Both the position numbers and the translations under genes were made by a program. Below the pieces are notes generated by a model. The model saw only the letters and a program-made list of their open reading frames with translations. It was not told the origin of the DNA and did no database searches. From assembly GCA_934845495.1 (NCBI GenBank), contig CAKWRB010000051.1, positions 1 to 8,412 of the forward strand: a DNA stretch of 8,412 nt, read 5' to 3'. This DNA is from an uncultured bacterium. GTDB lineage: Bacteria > Bacillota > Clostridia > Oscillospirales > Ruminococcaceae. Positions 1 to 5,740 of the stretch are shown piece by piece. Position 1 is the first letter of the stretch, and each line of letters begins with the position of its first letter.

Positions 1-462
1 CCCCACAGTTATCCGCTCATCACCGAGCAGGTGGTGCTGCGTTGGGTAAGGGAGTACAGCGACCCCTATTGCCTGCACTGGGCCATCACCCGCAAAAGCC
101 ATGGAGATGTCATCGGCGGCGTGAGCCTGACCATCCGGGATACGATGGACGAACGGGCAGAGCTGGGGTACAGCCTGGGTTCGGCCTTCTGGAAGCAGGG
201 ATACGGCAGTGAAGCCGTACAGGCGGTGCTGGACTACGGCTTTGACCGGGTGGGTCTGCACCGCATCGAAGCCTTCTGCGACAGCCAGAACCAGGCTTCG
301 GCGGCCCTGCTGCGCCATCTGGGATTGCAGCAGGAGGGACTGCACCGGGGCATGTGCCGTCTGGCCAGTGGAGTGTTTGTGGATTGCCTGAGCTTTGGCC
401 TCTGTGCTGAAGAACGACAGAAGCCGGCTCCCATCCCGAATATGCGTGATGATTTGGACTGA
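1..462 (+). CDS. GNAT family N-acetyltransferase, RimJ/RimL-like (5' end outside window)
   Basis: The reading frame is open from base 1 and ends at TGA 460-462, so the N-terminus lies upstream of the window; 153 codons are visible. A GTG at 31 is internal and has no ribosome binding site, so I do not take it as the start. The visible part has the GNAT core: a strand reading VIGGVSL, a strand reading AELGYSLG, then the acetyl-CoA pyrophosphate-binding loop KQGYGSEAV (Q-x-x-G-x-G/A type, visible residues about 64-72). After that comes the C-terminal N-x-A-S-x-x-L-L-x-x-L-G-L segment (about 97-111), typical of the RimJ/RimL (Acetyltransf_3) branch. Members transfer acetyl from acetyl-CoA to an amine on a protein N-terminus or a small molecule; the substrate cannot be read from the sequence. 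The tail, rich in Pro and Asp, is probably disordered. The family call is firm; the specific function is unknown. Confidence 0.85.
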   Translation, partial: PHSYPLITEQVVLRWVREYSDPYCLHWAITRKSHGDVIGGVSLTIRDTMDERAELGYSLGSAFWKQGYGSEAVQAVLDYGFDRVGLHRIEAFCDSQNQASAALLRHLGLQQEGLHRGMCRLASGVFVDCLSFGLCAEERQKPAPIPNMRDDLD

Positions 463-483
463 TATTACAAATAGTATTCTATA

Positions 484-527
484 AAAGAGCAGCTGGTTCC
501 GTTAGGAAGGAATCGGCTGCTCTTTTT
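484..527. terminator. Bidirectional intrinsic terminator between convergent genes
   Basis: The arm AAAGAGCAGC (484-493) pairs perfectly with GCTGCTCTTT (516-525). The helix continues after a small mismatch through GGTTCC/GGAATC, and T residues follow to 527. The + strand use terminates the acetyltransferase gene. Read on the - strand the hairpin is also followed by TTTTAT, so it can serve the convergent hemolysin III-like gene ending at 569. Confidence 0.85.
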
Positions 528-568
528 GGGGCACTTTGTATTAGAAATTATATTACAAGGCTTAATTT

Positions 569-1225
569 TTACAGAATGTAGATTGCAACCACCAGATAGT
601 GCAGCACCGAACCCAGCAGTACAAAGCAGTGGAACAGTTCGTGGAAGCCGAAGGAGCGGAAGAGGTCGGGCTTTTTCAGGCCGTAGATCACGCCGCCGAT
701 GGTGTAACTGATGCCACCGGCTGCCAGCAGCGCAATGGCGCCGGTGGGGGCCTGGGCCAGGGGGCCAAGGTCAAAGAGGATCGACCAGCCCATCAGCAGA
801 TAGATGGCGGTGGACACCCACCGGGGCAGGAACCAGAACACCTTGATGACAATGCCCACAGCGGCAATGCCCCACAGGATCAGACTGAAGATCAATGCCT
901 CCTGCCGGGGATAGAAGGACATGAGCATGGGGGTGTAGCTGCCTGCGATGAGCAGATAGATCATCGAGTGGTCCAACTTGCGCAGGTGGTTGAGGTGGGC
1001 CGGTGTGCCATGGCTGAAATGGTAGACACAGCTGGTGGTGTAAAGCGCCAGGGTGGAACAGCAGAAGATCAGGGCGGCCAGCAGCCGCAGCGGTTCCCCG
1101 GAGCCTTTGGCAAAATAGAGCAGCACCGACAGGGGCAGCCCAATCAGGGACAGCAGCGCCCCGAGAAAGTGGGTGTAGCTGTTCATCGGTTCCCGTGCGG
1201 ATTGAAATGAATGGTACCAGAGCAT
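569..1225 (-). CDS. Hemolysin III family (PAQR-type) integral membrane protein
   Basis: Encodes 218 residues, a normal length for the bacterial hemolysin III/YqfA/YplQ family, with about seven hydrophobic membrane segments. Conserved family positions are all present: S65-x3-H69 (SCVYH), D85 in KLDHSMIY, the IAGSYTP stretch (93-99), and H195-x3-H199 (HELFH) near the C-terminus. In PAQR proteins the equivalent His and Asp residues bind a zinc at the cytoplasmic side of the membrane. I chose the start at 1225 because AAAGGAG stands about 8 bases upstream. An in-frame ATG at 1258 would add 11 hydrophilic residues but lacks such a site. Despite the family name, haemolysis is unproven for most members; a role in membrane lipid homeostasis or an amidase-like hydrolytic activity is the usual proposal. 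It is divergent from the DUF1836 gene and convergent with the acetyltransferase. Confidence 0.9.
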   Translation of the reverse strand: MLWYHSFQSAREPMNSYTHFLGALLSLIGLPLSVLLYFAKGSGEPLRLLAALIFCCSTLALYTTSCVYHFSHGTPAHLNHLRKLDHSMIYLLIAGSYTPMLMSFYPRQEALIFSLILWGIAAVGIVIKVFWFLPRWVSTAIYLLMGWSILFDLGPLAQAPTGAIALLAAGGISYTIGGVIYGLKKPDLFRSFGFHELFHCFVLLGSVLHYLVVAIYIL

Positions 1226-1267
1226 CGACTGTTCTCCTTTCTGTTTATCTGTGGACATTATAACTCT

Positions 1268-1273
1268 ATTATA
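1268..1273 (-). promoter_or_regulatory. Probable -10 box for the hemolysin III-like gene
   Basis: Read on the - strand this is TATAAT, a perfect -10 hexamer, 42 bases before the chosen ATG at 1225. No good -35 is seen at 16-18 bases upstream. That position is partly taken up by the dyad at 1274-1288, so the promoter may depend on, or be blocked by, a bound protein. Confidence 0.4.
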
Positions 1274-1288
1274 TAGTTTTGTAAACTA
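1274..1288. promoter_or_regulatory. Perfect 15-bp dyad, candidate operator between divergent genes
   Basis: TAGTTT (1274-1279) and AAACTA (1283-1288) form a perfect inverted repeat around a 3-base centre. It directly abuts the -10 of the leftward gene and lies 5 bases upstream of the proposed -35 of the rightward DUF1836 gene. This is a natural place for a regulator acting on both. Binding by the DUF1836 product is inference. Confidence 0.4.
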
Positions 1289-1292
1289 CTTA

Positions 1293-1321
1293 TTGCGTTT
1301 TTCGACATGATAAGATATAAT
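1293..1321 (+). promoter_or_regulatory. Promoter for the DUF1836 gene
   Basis: TTGCGT (1293-1298) is followed after 17 bases by TATAAT (1316-1321), a perfect -10. Transcription would start near 1328, leaving a leader of about 78 bases before the ATG at 1406. The -35 is only a half match to TTGACA. Confidence 0.5.
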
Positions 1322-1405
1322 ATACCCAGTGGGATATGGAATATGCCGTTGGCACAACCGCCCCGGAGAGAAAAGACCCGGAACAGACAGGGAGGAGAGA
1401 AGCAA

Positions 1406-1987
1406 ATGTCGGAACAGGAACTGATGGAACAGCTGCGGACCAATATGGATACCACCCCGCTGCACACAGGGGAGCTGCCACCGCTGGATCTCTATATGGA
1501 TCAGGTGCTGGCCCTGCTGGAGGAGCGGTTCCAGGCAGGAGAAAAAACCATTACTAAAACCATCATCAACAACTACTCCAAGGCCAGGCTGCTGCAGAAG
1601 CCGGTGGGGAAGAAGTACACCCCCGAGCACCTGCTGGTGATCACCCTGATCCAGGCGCTCAAGCAGAGTCTGTCGCTGGAGGAGGTCGGACGGCTCTTTG
1701 CTGCCAGCCCGGAGTTTTCCGCCGAAGATGGGTACAAGGCCGAAGCGATCCATACCCGGTTTGAGGCCTTTGAGCGGATGAAGCTCAGCCAGGAGCAACT
1801 GGTGGAATCAATCTGCGACAATATGCAGGGCTGCTGTGGCGATGACCTGTTTTCGCAGGTGCTGTACCTGGCCAATCTGTCCGGTGCGCTGAGCCTGACC
1901 GCCCGCAGATTGCTGGAAACACTGCCAGAAAAAGCAGATCACCGAAAAAAACAAATCCCCCTGCCGGACCCTGCGGCCGAGGAATGA
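1406..1987 (+). CDS. DUF1836 domain protein, putative HTH transcriptional regulator
   Basis: Encodes 193 residues. The start at 1406 has GGAGGAGA at 1391-1398; the same frame is open back to an ATG at 1307, but that codon overlaps the promoter and has no ribosome binding site. The N-terminal half matches the DUF1836 pattern: a segment reading LDLYMDQVLALLEE (28-40), then TITKTIINNYSKARLLQKP (48-66) followed by KKYTPEHLLVITLIQALKQSLSLEEVGRLF (69-98). This layout resembles a MerR-like winged helix, with a first helix pair reading TKTIINNYSKARLL and a second region starting at YTPEHL. The C-terminal part (110-193) is helical, contains adjacent cysteines (C143, C144), and ends in a charged, proline-containing tail. 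From memory, Bacillus subtilis YkrK, a repressor of its neighbouring membrane protease gene htpX, belongs here; I cannot verify that now. Its place opposite a membrane protein gene suggests a local regulator. Confidence 0.8.
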   Translation: MSEQELMEQLRTNMDTTPLHTGELPPLDLYMDQVLALLEERFQAGEKTITKTIINNYSKARLLQKPVGKKYTPEHLLVITLIQALKQSLSLEEVGRLFAASPEFSAEDGYKAEAIHTRFEAFERMKLSQEQLVESICDNMQGCCGDDLFSQVLYLANLSGALSLTARRLLETLPEKADHRKKQIPLPDPAAEE

Positions 1988-1990
1988 AAA

Positions 1991-2027
1991 ATCCCCCTGA
2001 AGGAATGGTCCTTCAGGGGGTTCTTTT
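1991..2027. terminator. Strong bidirectional intrinsic terminator
   Basis: CCCCCTGAAGGA (1993-2004) pairs perfectly with TCCTTCAGGGGG (2009-2020) around a 4-base loop, followed by TTCTTTT on the + strand. On the - strand the stem is followed by ATTTTTC. It lies 3 bases after the DUF1836 stop and 16 bases from the end of the convergent aminopeptidase gene, so it probably serves both. Confidence 0.9.
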
Positions 2028-2042
2028 GTTGGTTGGAATGGG

Positions 2043-3482
2043 TTATTCTGCCAGCAGGCGCAGGGTCTGGTAGAGCAGGCGCACACCGTAGCCGGTGGCA
2101 CCGGTCTCCCAGCCGGGAAGCTCGCTCTCCAGGTAGGCCGGGCCGGCAATGTCAAGGTGGGCAAAGTGCCGCCCCTCGGCAAATTCCCGGATCAGCAGAC
2201 CGGCGGAAATGGTGCCGCCGCCCTTGCTGCCGATGTGGCGGTAGTCGGCGATGGTGGAGGTTTTCAGCGGCTCCAGGAAGATCTCGTCCGCCGGCATCTG
2301 CCACACCTTTTCACCACAGGCAGCCGAGGCCTTCTGGATCATTTCGGTGAGCACCTTGCTGTCGCTGATCAGGGCGGAGTACCGGTACCCCAGCGAAACC
2401 ACCTGCCCACCGGTGAGGGTGGCAATGTCGATGACTGCAAAGGCATTTTCCTTCTGGACGGCGTAGGTGACGGCGTCGATGAGGGTCAGGCGGCCTTCGG
2501 CATCGGTGTTGATGACCTCCACCGTTTTGCCCGACATGGTGCGCAGCACATCGCCAGGCAGGTAGGCATTGCCCGAGACGCGGTTTTCGCAGGCAGCCAC
2601 CACGGCGGTGACATTGGCCTTGATGCCCGATCGCGCAATGGCCAGCAGCGCCCCGATCACAGCGGCGGCGCCGCCCATATCCGACTTCATGGTGGCCATG
2701 CTCTCGTCGTCCTTGATGTCGTAGCCGCCGGTATCAAAGGTGATGCCCTTGCCCACCAGCACCACGGTGCTGTCGCTCTCCGGGTCGCCCTGGTAGCGCA
2801 GTACAATCAGCCGGGGTGGATTGGCACTGCCGCGGGCCACTGCCAGGAAGCTGCCCATCCCCAGTTTTTCGATGTCATATTCGTTGAGGATCTCATACTT
2901 GACACCGCACAGCTCGGCCTGTGCTGCGGCCTTCTGGGCCAGTATGGCAGGGGTCATATCCGAGCCGGGGGTGTTCACCAGGTCCCGGGCCAGGTTGGTG
3001 CATTCACCCAGCATCTTGCCGTTCTGGACCGCGGCGGAGTAATCCCGCTCGGAGTAGACGGTGAAGCGCACCCTGGGGGATTTTTCGCTCTTGTACAGGT
3101 CAAAGTGGTAGGCGCCGATCATCAACCCCTGGCAGATCAGCGAGACCTCCTCGTCCGAAAAGTCGGTCCCTACCGGGACAAAGATGTTTTTGGAGTGCAT
3201 CTCCACAGCGGTGCGGACGGCCTCGGCCACGGTGTTCACCAGCTTGAAGTGGTCGTGCCGGCAGTCGAGATTGGCAAAGACGATGTTCTTGAGCCCTTCC
3301 TCAAAGGCCAGCACAAAACCCTGTACGGTGCCGGGTTTCTGGCTCATCAGCTCCTGACGGCTCACAGCGGTGTAGAGTGCCCGCACCGACGGGATCCGGC
3401 AGAGGGGATTTTCCCCCACCACCGGGGTAATCTGGGCATCCATGCCCTCCAAAGACGGTGTGTTGACAAATTTGATACTCAT
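2043..3482 (-). CDS. pepA: M17 family leucyl aminopeptidase (cytosol aminopeptidase)
   Basis: Encodes 479 residues, close to the usual 480-500 for bacterial PepA. The start at 3482 is supported by AGGAGGG about 6 bases upstream; the frame stays open further upstream but runs across the promoter. The N-terminal macrodomain-like half (about 1-165) is joined by the family linker NLARDLVNTPGSDMTP (163-178) to the catalytic half. All two-metal ligands and catalytic residues can be placed: K245 and D250 in GKGITFDTGG, K257 in GGYDIK, D268 in KSDMGG, and D327, E329 and R331 in the signature NTDAEGRL (325-332). The enzyme removes N-terminal amino acids, with leucine preferred in the classical members, in the cytoplasm for peptide turnover; family members are usually hexamers. 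No residue needed for activity is missing. It has its own promoter, so it need not be cotranscribed with the deacetylase gene upstream. Confidence 0.93.
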   Translation of the reverse strand: MSIKFVNTPSLEGMDAQITPVVGENPLCRIPSVRALYTAVSRQELMSQKPGTVQGFVLAFEEGLKNIVFANLDCRHDHFKLVNTVAEAVRTAVEMHSKNIFVPVGTDFSDEEVSLICQGLMIGAYHFDLYKSEKSPRVRFTVYSERDYSAAVQNGKMLGECTNLARDLVNTPGSDMTPAILAQKAAAQAELCGVKYEILNEYDIEKLGMGSFLAVARGSANPPRLIVLRYQGDPESDSTVVLVGKGITFDTGGYDIKDDESMATMKSDMGGAAAVIGALLAIARSGIKANVTAVVAACENRVSGNAYLPGDVLRTMSGKTVEVINTDAEGRLTLIDAVTYAVQKENAFAVIDIATLTGGQVVSLGYRYSALISDSKVLTEMIQKASAACGEKVWQMPADEIFLEPLKTSTIADYRHIGSKGGGTISAGLLIREFAEGRHFAHLDIAGPAYLESELPGWETGATGYGVRLLYQTLRLLAE

Positions 3483-3516
3483 GCTTTCCCTCCTCATGCT
3501 ACTGCATTCTGTATTC

Positions 3517-3546
3517 AGTATAGCATTTCCAGGGGGAGGGCTGCAA
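3517..3546 (-). promoter_or_regulatory. Extended -10 promoter for the aminopeptidase gene
   Basis: On the - strand TTGCAG (3546-3541) is followed after 18 bases by TATACT (3522-3517), with the extended -10 TGC immediately upstream of it. Transcription would begin near 3510, about 28 bases before the ATG at 3482. Confidence 0.6.
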
Positions 3547-3574
3547 TCGTTCCGGGAGCTCTCGGAAAAAATTC

Positions 3575-4366
3575 TCATTTCCGGGAGAGGTTTTCCCACA
3601 GGTCAACCAAGACCAGCGACTCCATCTCCGTGGTGAGCACACCAAAGCGGTAGCCTTTTGCCTTATACGCCCGGATAAGCTGCCTGGCGGCCTCCGGGGT
3701 GGTGGTAAATGGGTGGCTGTCGTGGAGGAGGACCACCGGGGAGAGCTGCCCCCGGCCCCGCTCCAGGGCAGTCTGGACGATTGTTTCAGAGGGGACTGGA
3801 ACCGACTGACCTTCGGCGCCATCGTCTCCGGAGGTGACGGTCCAGTCGAAAATGGTGTAGCCGTCCTGTTTTAGCCCGTCCAGGATCTGCTCCAGTGTTT
3901 TCGGCGTCACTCGGGTGTTGAGACTGCCTCCGGGCAGGCGCACCAGCCGCTCGTAGGGAATCCCCAGTTCCTGCAGACCGGTTTCCAGCTCCAGCAGGTC
4001 GGCCCGGTAGCTCCGGGGGCTTTGGTAGAGCCGGGAATAATCGTGATGTGCGCAGTGCAGCGCCACCCGGCAGCCGTTTTCACAGAGGGCGGCATAGGCA
4101 TCGGGATACTGCTCCCGCTCCGCCAGCGTGACAAAGAAGGTGGCGGGAACGCCCTCCTCCTGCAAAACCTTCAGAATGGCTGCGGTGTTGCGGCTGGGGC
4201 CGTCGTCAAAGGTGAGATAGACTGTCCGGGGTTCCAGTGGGGTCGGCGCAGCAGCTGCAGCCGGCAGGGACGACTGGACCGACTGCATCACCGCGCCCAT
4301 TGCCAGCATGGCAGTCACCACCAATAGCCGGGAGCGCAGTTTCCGGTACAGATTCATGGGCATCAT
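3575..4366 (-). CDS. Secreted polysaccharide deacetylase (NodB domain, carbohydrate esterase family 4)
   Basis: Encodes 263 residues from the chosen start at 4366 (GGGAGG 8 bases upstream). ATG codons at 4363 and 4357 are alternatives; AGGAG at 4371-4367 is well spaced for 4357, so the start is uncertain by three residues. A basic N-region (RKLRSR) and hydrophobic stretch LLVVTAMLAMGAV lead to an Ala-rich cleavage-like site near residue 40, so the protein is exported. The NodB motifs are in order: TFDDGP (52-57, with D54 as base and D55 as metal ligand), H104-x3-H108 (metal ligands, with Cys105 where Ser or Thr is usual), RLPGGSLN (143-150), FDWTVTSGDD (173-182) and VVLLHDS (211-217). Such enzymes deacetylate N-acetylglucosamine in peptidoglycan or other polymers, often giving lysozyme resistance. 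The frame continues upstream through the tRNA gene, which is coincidence. No terminator separates it from the aminopeptidase gene. Confidence 0.9.
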   Translation of the reverse strand: MMPMNLYRKLRSRLLVVTAMLAMGAVMQSVQSSLPAAAAAPTPLEPRTVYLTFDDGPSRNTAAILKVLQEEGVPATFFVTLAEREQYPDAYAALCENGCRVALHCAHHDYSRLYQSPRSYRADLLELETGLQELGIPYERLVRLPGGSLNTRVTPKTLEQILDGLKQDGYTIFDWTVTSGDDGAEGQSVPVPSETIVQTALERGRGQLSPVVLLHDSHPFTTTPEAARQLIRAYKAKGYRFGVLTTEMESLVLVDLWENLSRK

Positions 4367-4443
4367 CTCCTGTTCCTCCCAGTCTATGGGGAGCGTCGGG
4401 AAAAGATGAACGGCGGCTGCCGGAAAAGAGTTCGGATAAAACA

Positions 4444-4471
4444 AAAAAGCACGGTATAAACCGTGCTTTTT
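4444..4471 (-). terminator. Intrinsic terminator of the tRNA-Gln gene
   Basis: AAAAAGCACGG (4444-4454) and CCGTGCTTTTT (4461-4471) form a perfect hairpin with a 6-base loop. On the - strand it is followed by a run of T. It starts 8 bases after the CCA end of the tRNA and lies ahead of the deacetylase gene, so the tRNA is its own transcription unit. Confidence 0.85.
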
Positions 4472-4479
4472 CTTTGCTG

Positions 4480-4553
4480 TGGTTGCCCGACTAGGATTCG
4501 AACCCAGACAAACAGAGTCAGAGTCTGTCGTGCTACCTTTACACAATCGGGCA
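4480..4553 (-). tRNA. tRNA-Gln (anticodon CUG)
   Basis: The - strand folds as a full cloverleaf. The 7-bp acceptor stem TGCCCGA/TCGGGCA has the U1-A72 pair seen in glutamine tRNAs. The D arm is GTGT/GCAC with GG in the loop. The anticodon stem ACAGA/TCTGT holds the loop CTCTGAC, giving anticodon CUG, which reads CAG. There is a 4-base variable loop, then the T arm CTGGG/CCTAG (one G-U pair) with loop TTCGAAT. Discriminator A (4483) and an encoded CCA (4482-4480) follow. Length is 74 with CCA. It is a single gene with its own promoter and terminator. Confidence 0.95.
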
Positions 4554-4574
4554 TCGCTTACTGACAGCTTTATC

Positions 4575-4603
4575 ATTATAACAACATATGCCGATTTTGT
4601 CAA
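4575..4603 (-). promoter_or_regulatory. Consensus sigma-A promoter of the tRNA-Gln gene
   Basis: On the - strand TTGACA (4603-4598) and TATAAT (4580-4575) are both perfect and separated by exactly 17 bases. Transcription would start near 4568, about 15 bases before the mature tRNA 5' end. A/T-rich sequence directly upstream (4608-4635) could act as an UP element. No other promoter here matches consensus in both hexamers. Confidence 0.9.
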
Positions 4604-4607
4604 CAGG

Positions 4608-4630
4608 TTTTTTCAAAAGTTTTGAAAAAA
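4608..4630. repeat. AT-rich perfect 23-bp palindrome between tRNA and S1-domain genes
   Basis: TTTTTTCAAAA (4608-4618) and its exact complement TTTTGAAAAAA (4620-4630) flank a single G. It begins 5 bases upstream of the tRNA -35 box and is the main feature of the divergent gap 4554-4740. It may be an UP element, an operator, or simply AT-rich sequence. Confidence 0.6.
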
Positions 4631-4740
4631 TTTTGCTCCTGGCGAATGACCTGCAGAGGCGCTGAATATACATGGAATCAGCCAAGGAAAACAGCGGGAA
4701 TTTTCCGCTGCGGGACTATCACACAGGAGGAATGGGAAAG

Positions 4741-5685
4741 ATGAACTGTTACGAACCGGAGGGCCGGAAAATCGGCCGGGCGATCAATCGGCGGTATTGT
4801 GCCTCCATCGGCGGCCTTCAGGAGGCCATGGCAGAGGAGAGGATCCTGGAGGGCTGGGGGATTCGCGTCAGCGCCGACCACCGGGATCTCCTGGTGGATC
4901 TGGGCGGAATCCAGGGGGTGATCCCCCACAGCGAAGGGGCGATGGGCATGGAGGATGGCTCCACCCGGGACATCGCCCTCATCACTCGGGTGGGAAAACC
5001 GGTGTGCTTTGTGGTCATCGGGTTTGAACCCCAGCCGGACGGTAGCCTGCGCCCGATCCTGAGCCGTAGACGAGCTCAGCAGCACTGCCGGGAGGAGTAC
5101 CTGAACACCCGGATCGCCGGGGATATCATCGATGCACGGGTGACCCACCTGGAGCCCTTTGGCTGCTTTGTGGACATCGGCTGCGGAATCGCCTCGCTGC
5201 TGCCCATCGATGCCATCTCGGTCTCCCGAATCGCCCATCCAGCCGACCGGTTCCGGGTGGGGGAGGAGATCCGGGTGGTGGTCCGTGGCCGGGACGACAA
5301 GGGGCGGATCACCCTGACCCACCGGGAGCTGCTGGGCACCTGGGAGGAGAATGCAGCGGCCTTCCATGTGGGGGATACGGTTCCGGGGATCGTGCGGTCG
5401 GTGGAGGACTACGGCATCTTTATCGAGCTGACCCCCAACCTGGCCGGGCTGACCGAACCCCGTCCCGGCGTGCGGCCGGGCCAGCATGCCGCTGTGACGG
5501 TAAAAAGCCTCAACCCCGCCCGTATGAAGGTGAAGCTGATCCTGGTGGACAGCTTTGACCAGCCCGGCACACCCCAGCCGATGACCTATTTTGTCCAGGG
5601 GGACCACATCGACCGTTGGGAGTACTCTCCGGTCGGCTGTGCCCGTACAATCATCAGCGAGTTTGACCGGGCCGATGCCCGATAG
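4741..5685 (+). CDS. Protein with three S1-like RNA-binding domains
   Basis: Encodes 314 residues from ATG 4741, with AGGAGG at 4725-4730 (spacing 10). ATG 4732 is only one base from that site, and ATG 4672 has no good ribosome binding site, so 4741 is preferred. Domain 1 (about 36-110) is a divergent S1-like fold with LLVDLGGIQGVIPHSEG. Domain 2 (124-196) is a clear S1 domain, with GDIIDARVTHLEPFGCFVDIGCGIASLLP and a closing KGRITLTHREL. Domain 3 (207-270) is another, with VGDTVPGIVRSVEDYGIFIEL followed by a shortened second half ending in KVKLILVD. Related clostridial proteins are annotated as ribosomal protein S1-like; they bind single-stranded RNA and may affect translation or ribosome function, but full RpsA has four to six repeats. 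A 45-residue C-terminal tail has no recognised domain. No clear promoter was found upstream; a small hairpin (4692-4697 with 4705-4710) lies in the leader. Confidence 0.85.
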   Translation: MNCYEPEGRKIGRAINRRYCASIGGLQEAMAEERILEGWGIRVSADHRDLLVDLGGIQGVIPHSEGAMGMEDGSTRDIALITRVGKPVCFVVIGFEPQPDGSLRPILSRRRAQQHCREEYLNTRIAGDIIDARVTHLEPFGCFVDIGCGIASLLPIDAISVSRIAHPADRFRVGEEIRVVVRGRDDKGRITLTHRELLGTWEENAAAFHVGDTVPGIVRSVEDYGIFIELTPNLAGLTEPRPGVRPGQHAAVTVKSLNPARMKVKLILVDSFDQPGTPQPMTYFVQGDHIDRWEYSPVGCARTIISEFDRADAR

Positions 5686-5688
5686 CAG

Positions 5689-5725
5689 AAAGACAGCCGG
5701 ACCAACAAGGCCCGGCTGTCTTTTT
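5689..5725 (+). terminator. Intrinsic terminator of the S1-domain gene
   Basis: AAAGACAGCCGG (5689-5700) pairs perfectly with CCGGCTGTCTTT (5712-5723) around an 11-base loop, and the T-run continues to 5725. It starts 4 bases after the stop codon. The - strand side is followed only by TTTCTG, so use by the convergent CofE-like gene is possible but weaker. Confidence 0.88.
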
Positions 5726-5740
5726 ATAATAGGGGAGAAA

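Noticed and set aside
2157..3653. 498-codon open frame on the + strand opposite the aminopeptidase gene
   Set aside because: It is a shadow of a GC-rich gene: the composition is His/Gly/Gln-rich with no domain, and the opposite strand has all M17 catalytic residues.
4367..4603. N-terminal extension of the deacetylase frame through the tRNA
   Set aside because: It would translate the tRNA-Gln gene and its terminator. The signal peptide and ribosome binding sites place the start at 4357-4366.
4678..5607. 309-codon open frame on the - strand opposite the S1-domain gene
   Set aside because: Antisense shadow; His/Pro/Gly-rich and no known motifs, while the + strand shows repeated S1 folds.
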